From: Streptomyces sp. NBC_00234
GTDB taxonomy: Bacteria; Actinomycetota; Actinomycetes; Streptomycetales; Streptomycetaceae
Length of the DNA: 64,000 nucleotides
NCBI RefSeq assembly: GCF_036195325.1
Contig: NZ_CP108101.1
Coordinates: forward strand, 2,728,001-2,792,000
Direction of reading: 5' to 3'
Positions 43,338 to 49,658 of this stretch are shown here, in pieces. The position numbers and the translations under genes are program-made. The notes beneath the pieces are model-generated. The model did no database searches. It was not told where the DNA came from and saw only the letters and a list, made by a program, of their open reading frames with translations. Position 1 is the first letter of the stretch. Every line of letters starts with the position of its first letter.

Positions 43338-44204
43338 GTGCTGGAGCGGCTCAACCAGGTCATGGAACACATCGAGCGTCACCTCGGCCAGCCCATCGAC
43401 GTCGCCGAGGCGGCACGCATCGCGGCCACCTCGGAGTACCACCTGCGGCGGATGTTCTCCGCGCTGGCGGGGATGCCGCTGTCGGAGTACATCCGGCGCC
43501 GTCGGCTCACCCTCGCGGGCGCCGAGGTGCTCGCGGGTCACGAGACGCTGCTGGAGATCGCGGTGCGCTACGGCTACAGCTCGGGCGAAGCGTTCGCGCG
43601 GGCGTTCCGGGCCATGCACGGCGTCGGGCCGGGCGAGGCCCGACGCACCGGCACCGTGCTCGTCTCCCAGCCCCGGTTGTCCTTCCGCCTCACCGTCGAA
43701 GGGAGCAGGAGCATGCGCTATCGCGTCGTGGACAGGCCGGACTTCAGCGTGGTCGGCCTCAAGGCCCGGGTGCCGCTGGTGCACGCGGGGCCGAACCGGG
43801 CGATCATCGACTTCGTCCGGGGGATCGCCCCACAGACCCGGGAGACCCTGGAGAAGCTGTCGGACCAGGAGCCACGGGGCATCGTCTCGGTCTGCGACGA
43901 CCTGGACCCCGGCCGCGCCGAGGGCACCGAACTCGACTACTACCACGGGGTGATCACGTCCGCGGCGGCCCCCGAGGGCATCGACGCCCTCGCCGTGCCG
44001 GCCGGCACCTGGGCGGTCTTCACCACGTCCGGGCCGGCGCCGGAGGCCATTCAGAACCTGTGGCGGGACGTGTACGCGGAGTGGTTCCCGTCGAACCCGT
44101 ACCGCAGCCGCCCCGGCCCGGAGATCCTGCGCACCCACCTGTCACCGGACGGGACCGAGGCCGACGCCGAACTGTGGCTTCCGGTGGAGCGGGAGCAGGG
44201 CTGA
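43338..44204 (+). CDS. AraC-family regulator with GyrI-like effector domain
   Basis: The 288-residue regulator has an N-terminal AraC DNA-binding domain (about 1-105: two helix-turn-helix motifs, DVAEAARIAATSEYHLRRMF and LLEIAVRYGYSSGEAFARAF) and a C-terminal GyrI/BmrR-like small-molecule domain (about 130-288, MRYRVVDRPDFSVVGLKARV). This is the Rob/SoxS-plus-GyrI plan, often tied to drug or stress responses. The GTG follows a GAGGAAGGGG purine run. No obvious target gene is adjacent. Confidence 0.9.
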   Translation: MLERLNQVMEHIERHLGQPIDVAEAARIAATSEYHLRRMFSALAGMPLSEYIRRRRLTLAGAEVLAGHETLLEIAVRYGYSSGEAFARAFRAMHGVGPGEARRTGTVLVSQPRLSFRLTVEGSRSMRYRVVDRPDFSVVGLKARVPLVHAGPNRAIIDFVRGIAPQTRETLEKLSDQEPRGIVSVCDDLDPGRAEGTELDYYHGVITSAAAPEGIDALAVPAGTWAVFTTSGPAPEAIQNLWRDVYAEWFPSNPYRSRPGPEILRTHLSPDGTEADAELWLPVEREQG

Positions 44205-44252
44205 ACACGGGGCCGAGCTCCTGGGCGCCGGCCTGTGAGCGCCCCATGGAAA

Positions 44253-44297
44253 CCGCCCGGCGGGCGGGCGCCGTATGCGCAGCCGTCCGCCGGGCGG
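44253..44297. terminator. Terminator between the AraC gene and allantoicase gene
   Basis: An 11-bp stem (CCGCCCGGCGG / CCGCCGGGCGG) with a 23-nt loop lies between convergent stop codons. Confidence 0.6.
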
Positions 44298-44319
44298 GAG
44301 TTGTGGGTGAAAGGGAGCG

Positions 44320-45468
44320 TTACGCGCCCGACTCCTCGTAGCGGTGCGCCAGTTCGGCCGCGCCCGATTCCGTCAGGGAGCCGTGCAGCCGCATGCGGGC
44401 CACTCCGCCGTCGGGGAACGTGTCGAGGCGTACGTGGGTGACCACGGCCTGGGCGCGCAGGAGGAAGCGGTGCACCGTGTCGGGCTGGAGCTTCGTGCGG
44501 GGGATGATCTCGAACCATTCGCCCGTCTCGCCGTTGCGGCCCTGGAGCGCGATCCAGCCCGCCGCGTTGCCCTTGAGGTAGGCGGTGTCGATCTCGACCG
44601 CGCGGACCGCGCCCTGGGCGGGCAGCCGGAAGCGGACCCAGTCGTTCGTGTCACGGACCCGGCGGCGGCGGTTCTCCCAGCCGTCGTCCATCTTGCGGGA
44701 GGTGCCGGGCAGGATGATCTGCGCCGGTGAGGAGTAGAAGCGGTCCGAGGCGTCCTCGTACGTGCCGCCGTTCAGGATCGAGATCAGGTCGATCGTGCCG
44801 AGGGCCGCGAGCCAGGCCGGGTCGGGGACGACCTCGCCGTGGACGCGGAGGCGGGCGATGCCTCCGTCGGGGTGCTGGCACAGGCGGATGTGGGTGTAGC
44901 GACGGCCGCCGGTGATCTCGAAGGCGTTGGCGGCGTGGCCGCGTACGGGGGTCTGCGGGACGATCTCCTCCCACTTCACGTCGTCGGCGAGGAGCTCGGC
45001 CGGGCCGGGTGAGCCTTCGACGGACGTCGCCTGGACCGAGACGCGCTGCGGGTAGTTGCCGCGGAAGTGGGCCGTGTCCACGATGATGCCCCGGATGATT
45101 CCGGGGGCGCCGAGCCGGACGATCGCCCAGTCGTGCTCCTCGGGGGCCGGGAAGGGGTGGGCGGCGTCGGCACCGCGGCGGCGGCGGGTCTCCCAGCCGT
45201 CCATGATCTTGCCCTTGTGGCCGAAGCGCTCGGGGTCGAAGACGGCCGGCTCGCGGACGAGGAGGTTCTCGCGCTCGGCGAAGAACTCGTCGTTGGCGGC
45301 GATCACGCCGGCGCCGAGGCGGCGGTCCGCGAGGTCGACGAGCTCGGTGAAGGGGAGACCGGTGGCGGCGCGGTAGTCGGCGTAGGGGTCGCCTCCGCCG
45401 TACGGGGCCGCGTCATTGGCGTGGGGGTCGTTGTCCTGGAATGTGGTCTCGCTCGCGTCGAAGGTCAT
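44320..45468 (-). CDS. alc: Allantoicase
   Basis: The 382-residue enzyme converts allantoate to ureidoglycolate and urea in purine degradation. It shows the two tandem jelly-roll allantoicase domains: the first with GKIMDGWETRRRR, IIVDTAHFRGNYPQ and HIRLCQHPDGGIARLRVHGE; the second repeating the pattern with RKMDDGWENRRRR, VEIDTAYLKGNAAGW and VRLDTFPDGGVARMRLHGS. Length is normal. No other allantoin genes are adjacent. An IclR-type palindrome (45506-45517) upstream may be the site of an AllR-like repressor encoded elsewhere. Confidence 0.96.
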   Translation of the reverse strand: MTFDASETTFQDNDPHANDAAPYGGGDPYADYRAATGLPFTELVDLADRRLGAGVIAANDEFFAERENLLVREPAVFDPERFGHKGKIMDGWETRRRRGADAAHPFPAPEEHDWAIVRLGAPGIIRGIIVDTAHFRGNYPQRVSVQATSVEGSPGPAELLADDVKWEEIVPQTPVRGHAANAFEITGGRRYTHIRLCQHPDGGIARLRVHGEVVPDPAWLAALGTIDLISILNGGTYEDASDRFYSSPAQIILPGTSRKMDDGWENRRRRVRDTNDWVRFRLPAQGAVRAVEIDTAYLKGNAAGWIALQGRNGETGEWFEIIPRTKLQPDTVHRFLLRAQAVVTHVRLDTFPDGGVARMRLHGSLTESGAAELAHRYEESGA

Positions 45469-45505
45469 GGGACGACTCTCGTACGCCAGGACCCATCAGG
45501 TCCAT

Positions 45506-45517
45506 CGAAAGTTTTCG
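45506..45517 (-). promoter_or_regulatory. AllR/IclR-type operator candidate upstream of alc
   Basis: The perfect palindrome CGAAA-GT-TTTCG lies 38-49 nt before the alc start. The A-T core form is like IclR-family sites. Regulator assignment is inference. Confidence 0.4.
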
Positions 45518-45532
45518 TACGGTCTGTTCAGT

Positions 45533-46459
45533 TCAGCTGAACGGTTGCTCAGGGGCAGCGTGCCCGGCCACGGCCCTGAGGGCCGCCAGGACCCGGGCCA
45601 CCGCCGGGCCCTCCTCCGCCCCCTGCCGTACCGCCGCCACCACATGGCGGCGCGGCTGATCCGCCTCCAGGACCCGCATCACCACACCGTCGCTGCGCTC
45701 CCGCGACGCCATCCGCGGGATCAGCGCGATGCCCATGCCCGCCTCGACCATCGCGAGGATCGCGGTCCAGCCGGAGGCGCTGTGCGCCTGCTCGGGCACG
45801 AAGCCCGCCGCCTCGCAGGCCGCCGTCGTGATCTCCGACCAGGGGCCCGAGCCGCCGAAGATCCAGGGCTCGCGGGACAGGTCCGCCAGGCGCAGGCCGG
45901 GGGCCGCGGCCAGCGGATGGTCCGCGGGCAGCGCCACGTCCAGCGGGTCGGCCAGGAGGGGGACGAGGGCGAACCGTGGATCGCGGGCGGTGGGCGCGTG
46001 CGCCGCGAGGGACAGGGCGAGGTCGACCTCCCCGGCGAAGAGGAGCTCGTACGCCTCCGCCGCCTCCGCCTCCCGCACCCGCACCTCGGGGCCCGGCCGG
46101 CCCTCGGAGCGCAGGAGCCGGACCGCCGGTACGACGAGCGCGGGTACGGCCGTGGAGAAGGCCCCGACCCGCACCTCGCCCGCCTCGCCGCGCAGATAGC
46201 CGGTGAGTTCGGCGTCGGCGCGCTCCAACTGGGCGAAGACCACGTCGGCATGGCGCAGCACCAGATGGGCGGCGTCGGTCAGGCGGACCCGCCGGCCCTG
46301 GGCTTCGAGGAGGGTCACACCCAGCTGCCGGGCGAGGTTGGTGAGTTGCTGGGAGACCGCCGACGGCGTCATCAGCAGCGCCTCGGCGGTCGCGGTCACG
46401 GTGCCCCGGTCGCGCAGAGTGCGCAGGATGCGGAGCTTCTTGACGTCCCACTCGGTCAT
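45533..46459 (-). CDS. LysR-family transcriptional regulator
   Basis: The 308-residue protein has the LysR winged helix (KKLRILRTLRDRGTVTATAE, then LLMTPSAVSQQLTNLARQLG) and a periplasmic-binding-like effector domain (about 92-300). It is upstream of alc on the same strand, 64 nt apart, and its stop overlaps a GTTCAGCTGAAC palindrome. It could regulate alc or be unrelated. The N-terminal form MTEWDVKKLRIL is common in Streptomyces LysR regulators of amino-acid or purine genes. Ligand unknown. Confidence 0.9.
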   Translation of the reverse strand: MTEWDVKKLRILRTLRDRGTVTATAEALLMTPSAVSQQLTNLARQLGVTLLEAQGRRVRLTDAAHLVLRHADVVFAQLERADAELTGYLRGEAGEVRVGAFSTAVPALVVPAVRLLRSEGRPGPEVRVREAEAAEAYELLFAGEVDLALSLAAHAPTARDPRFALVPLLADPLDVALPADHPLAAAPGLRLADLSREPWIFGGSGPWSEITTAACEAAGFVPEQAHSASGWTAILAMVEAGMGIALIPRMASRERSDGVVMRVLEADQPRRHVVAAVRQGAEEGPAVARVLAALRAVAGHAAPEQPFS

Positions 46460-46503
46460 GGGCGCAACCTACCGGGGGTCACCGGCCGGGCCCGGACATG
46501 CCG

Positions 46504-46538
46504 GTGCACCGCGCGGCACTGGGTACCGGGCGGTGCAC
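46504..46538 (-). terminator. Terminator of the 46551-46781 gene
   Basis: The perfect 9-bp stem GTGCACCGC / GCGGTGCAC with a 17-nt loop starts 13 nt past the small membrane gene and precedes the LysR gene. Confidence 0.55.
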
Positions 46539-46550
46539 GGGGAAGAGGTT

Positions 46551-46781
46551 CTAGGCCGGCTTCTTGGACTTGTCGAGAACCATGACCAGGCCCACGATCA
46601 CCGCGAACAGGGCGATGGGTGCCACGACATAGAGCCCGATCGTATCCATCACGCTCAGGCCCGTGCCCGGGTCGTCACCGTCGTCGCGGGTGAGAGCGAG
46701 CGCGGGCGACGACATGAGCAGCATCATCAGCGTCGTACCGGCTGCGACGGCGCCGGCGCGCATAGCGTTCTTCTTGTCCAC
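46551..46781 (-). CDS. Small exported membrane protein, unknown function
   Basis: The 76-residue protein has a signal-like N-terminus (about 1-30, MDKKNAMRAGAVAAGTTLMM, cut near PALALTRD), a short acidic outer segment (DDGDDPGTG) and one helix (about 47-69, TIGLYVVAPIALFAVIVGLV) ending KSKKPA. It lies 20 nt after the malQ stop on the same strand and may be the last gene of the malQ unit. No function recognised. Confidence 0.68.
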   Translation of the reverse strand: MDKKNAMRAGAVAAGTTLMMLLMSSPALALTRDDGDDPGTGLSVMDTIGLYVVAPIALFAVIVGLVMVLDKSKKPA

Positions 46782-46801
46782 GGTGCAAACGTAGCGAACG
46801 G

Positions 46802-49033
46802 CTACCGGTGGCGCGCGCCCGGGGGTGCCGTACGGGACCCGGGGCGCTCAGGGCGGGGGTTCAGCACCTCCATCAGGCGGTGCAGCCGGGGCGACGAGGC
46901 GAGCTCCTCCAGGGTGACGGGGATGCCCTCGGCATCGGCGACGGGCAGGCGCCAGTTGGGGTACTGGTCCCAGGTGCCCGGCAGATTCTGCGGGCGGCGG
47001 TCGCCCACCGTGTCGGGGAGCCAGACGCCGACCATCCGGGCGGGGGTGCGCAGCAGGAACCGGTGGACGGCCCGGACCGCGGCCTCCTCGTCGCCCTCGC
47101 CCTCGGGCAGGAGACGGAGCCGGGCGAGGCAGGCCAGCCACTCGGCGGTGTCGGTGGCGTCCTCGGCCAGCTCCTGCTCCAGCGAGTGGGTGAGCAGCCC
47201 CAGCCGGTGGCGCAGTTTCACGTAGTCACCCGACAGCCGGGCGGCCGTGGGGGGCAGATCGTGGGTGGTGGCGGTGGCCACGCAGTCCTGGCGCCACCGC
47301 TCGGGGGCCAGCGGACCGCCCGAACCGTCCCAGTCGCGCTCGAACCAGAGCACGGAGGTGCCGAGCACGCCGCGCCGGGCGAGTGCCTCGCGGACGCCGG
47401 GCTCGACGGTGCCGAGGTCCTCCCCTATGACGACGGCACCGGCCCGGTGGGCCTCCAGGACGAGGACGGCGAGCATCGCCTCGGCGTCCTGAGCGACGTA
47501 GGTGCCCTCGGTGGGCGGGCGGCCTTCGGGCACCCACCAGAGCCGGAACAGCCCCATCACGTGGTCGATGCGCAGGGCGCCCGCGTGGGCGAGGAGGCCG
47601 CGCAGGAGTCCGCGGTACGGGGCGTAGCCCGTGGCGGCGAGCACATCGGGGCGCCACGGGGGCAGTCCCCAGTCCTGGCCGCGCGCGTTGAAGGCGTCCG
47701 GGGGCGCGCCGACGGACATCCCGCGCGCGAAGGCATCCTGCTGGGACCAGGTGTCGGCGCCGGCCGGGTGCACGCCCACGGCGAGGTCGTGGACGATCCC
47801 GACGGGCATCCCGGCGTCCCGCGCGGTCTGCTGGGCGGCGGCGAGCTGAGTGGCGGTCAGCCAGGCGAGCCGGCAGTGGAAGTCGACCCGGTCCAGGAGT
47901 TCGGCACGGGCCCTGGCGGTCTGCGGGGAACGCGGGTCGCGCAGCCCCTCGGGCCAGGTGTGCCAGTCGGAGCCGTGCACCTCGGCCAGCGCGCACCACA
48001 GGGCGTGGTCCTCCAGCGCCTGCCCCTGCTCGGCCAGGAAGTCGCAGTAGGCGGCCCGGCGGCCGGGGGTCAGCGGCACCTGGTGGATGAGCTCCAGAGC
48101 CTGCCGCTTGAGCTCCCAGACGGCGTCCCGGTCGATCAGGGCGCCCTTGTTGAGCACGGCTTCGGAGAGGGCGGCGGCGTCCTGGCGGAGGTCGTCCAGG
48201 GCCGCACGGTCCCGGACGTGCCCGTACTCGGGCACCGACTCGATGTGCAGATGGACGGGGTCGGGGAACCTGCGCGAGGAGGGCCGGTACGGGGAGGGGT
48301 CGGTGGGCCGGCCGGGTACGGCGGCGTGGAGCGGGTTGACCTGGACGAATCCCGCCCCGAGGGACCGGCCCGACCAGGCGGCGAGATCGGCCAGGTCGCC
48401 GAGGTCGCCCATGCCCCAGGACCGGGCGGAGAGCAGGGAGTACAGCTGGACCAGGAAGCCGTGGACGCGGGCGGGCGGCTGCGGGACGCGGGCCGGAGCG
48501 ACGACGAGCGTGACGGCGGCGTACCGGCTGTCGGGCGTGCGCACGGTCAGCCGGTGGACGCCCGCCGGGGGCTCGCTCCACCAGGCGGGCGTCTGTACGG
48601 CAGCGGGCGCCCGTTCGGCGGACGGGTCGGCGGATTCGGCGGGGTCGGCGGCGGGCGGTTGTTCGGCGGGCGCGGCCGGGGCCTGCGTCTTCACCGAGGT
48701 CACCACCTGGGTCAGGCGCACCGGGAGCACGGCGGTCTCCCCCGGGACGGGCTCCAGCTCGATCGTCAGCGCCGTGTCCGGGGGCAGTGCCGTCAGGGCG
48801 GCCGGCAGGGGCTCCCCCGACCAGACCACCACCGTGGGCGGAAGGAGGCGTGAAACCGCCGTCGCTTCCGCGGCGTCGAGCGCCTTCCGTACGGCCGCGG
48901 GAGTGCCGGCGTCGACGCCCAGCGCGGCGAGCACGGCCGTGACCGTGTCGTCGGGGACGGACACCGTGACATCCGCGGACGGGGAGTAGGAGGTGGCGAC
49001 GCCGTGCAGTGCGGCGAGCCGGGACAAGCCCAT
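46802..49033 (-). CDS. malQ: 4-alpha-glucanotransferase (amylomaltase, GH77)
   Basis: The 743-residue enzyme transfers glucan chains between maltodextrins in glycogen and maltose metabolism. GH77 blocks are GMGDLGDLADLAAWSGR, the nucleophile region LRIDHVMGLFRLWWVPEG, acid/base Glu in VVIGEDLGTVEPGV, and THDLPPT. A ~190-residue N-terminal extension containing an Ala/Pro linker is normal for actinobacterial MalQ. Its ATG begins immediately after the stop codon of the upstream 104-residue repeat protein (TGA then ATG with no gap), so translation is probably coupled. Confidence 0.96.
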   Translation of the reverse strand: MGLSRLAALHGVATSYSPSADVTVSVPDDTVTAVLAALGVDAGTPAAVRKALDAAEATAVSRLLPPTVVVWSGEPLPAALTALPPDTALTIELEPVPGETAVLPVRLTQVVTSVKTQAPAAPAEQPPAADPAESADPSAERAPAAVQTPAWWSEPPAGVHRLTVRTPDSRYAAVTLVVAPARVPQPPARVHGFLVQLYSLLSARSWGMGDLGDLADLAAWSGRSLGAGFVQVNPLHAAVPGRPTDPSPYRPSSRRFPDPVHLHIESVPEYGHVRDRAALDDLRQDAAALSEAVLNKGALIDRDAVWELKRQALELIHQVPLTPGRRAAYCDFLAEQGQALEDHALWCALAEVHGSDWHTWPEGLRDPRSPQTARARAELLDRVDFHCRLAWLTATQLAAAQQTARDAGMPVGIVHDLAVGVHPAGADTWSQQDAFARGMSVGAPPDAFNARGQDWGLPPWRPDVLAATGYAPYRGLLRGLLAHAGALRIDHVMGLFRLWWVPEGRPPTEGTYVAQDAEAMLAVLVLEAHRAGAVVIGEDLGTVEPGVREALARRGVLGTSVLWFERDWDGSGGPLAPERWRQDCVATATTHDLPPTAARLSGDYVKLRHRLGLLTHSLEQELAEDATDTAEWLACLARLRLLPEGEGDEEAAVRAVHRFLLRTPARMVGVWLPDTVGDRRPQNLPGTWDQYPNWRLPVADAEGIPVTLEELASSPRLHRLMEVLNPRPERPGSRTAPPGARHR

Positions 49034-49348
49034 TCAGACTCCTGGGGACTCCATGCCCCCTGCGGTGCCGGGGGCGGTCGGCTCGCTGGTCAGAGGGGCG
49101 ACGGCGGCGAGCGGAGGCTCGCTCGTGAGTGGGGTGGCATCGGCGAGCGGAGGCTCGCTGGTCAGCGGTGCGGCGTCGGCGAACGCAGCCTCACCGCTCA
49201 GGTGGGAGACGTCGGCGAGCGGCAGCTCGCTGATCATCGGAGGCGCGAGGTCGGTCAGAGGAAGTTCACTGATCAGTGCGGCAGGACCCGCGGGGCTCGG
49301 TACCTGTTTGGACAGGGCGGAGAGCAGAAGCTGCGCGGCAGCGGGCAT
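49034..49348 (-). CDS. Small tandem-repeat protein coupled to malQ, unknown function
   Basis: The 104-residue protein has a ~24-residue N-terminal segment (MPAAAQLLLSALSKQVPSPA, then GPAA), followed by about six 12-13-residue repeats: LISELPLTDLAPP (25-37), MISELPLADVSHL (38-50), SGEAAFADAAPL (51-62), TSEPPLADATPL (63-74), TSEPPLAAVAPL (75-86) and a partial TSEPTAPGTA. The gene is supported by AGGAGG five nt before the ATG and by its stop codon abutting the malQ start. There is no signal peptide, cysteine or helix. It could be a small regulatory or scaffold protein; a multi-core peptide precursor is imaginable, but no modification enzyme is adjacent. I do not recognise it. Confidence 0.72.
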   Translation of the reverse strand: MPAAAQLLLSALSKQVPSPAGPAALISELPLTDLAPPMISELPLADVSHLSGEAAFADAAPLTSEPPLADATPLTSEPPLAAVAPLTSEPTAPGTAGGMESPGV

Positions 49349-49658
49349 GGTGGCCTCCTGGCCATGGAGAACAGGACACCGCCAGACCTACCCAGCAGGT
49401 GCGACCGCAGACGTGGACGTGACATAGGCGTTATGACAACGAGCCCAACGTGCCGTAGGTCACATTCCGTTCCCCCGTACGGCATTCATGGCCCGTTTCC
49501 GGCCACCTTGCGGCGTCTCCGGACCCTCTGCGCCGGCCCGTGGGGCGTTGTCCGGCCCTGCGACCCGGGCATATCTGGCGCAACGGTCACGCGCATTGAC
49601 ACCCTCGCGCGCGGGTGGTGGGCTCGGAGCCCACCGGTGGGACGAGGGGAGCGTGGCC
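49349..49658. other. 310-nt divergent control region between the repeat-protein/malQ unit and the GH84 gene
   Basis: No gene is recognised. An imperfect palindrome TGACATA-GGCG-TTATGACA (about 49420-49437) lies 72-89 nt before the repeat-protein start and could be an operator. The right part is GC-rich without a clear promoter. Confidence 0.35.

Noticed and set aside
49034..49348. Firm call as a ribosomally made, modified peptide precursor
   Set aside because: The repeats are suggestive, but there is no modification enzyme, protease or exporter beside it; it is left as an unknown repeat protein.
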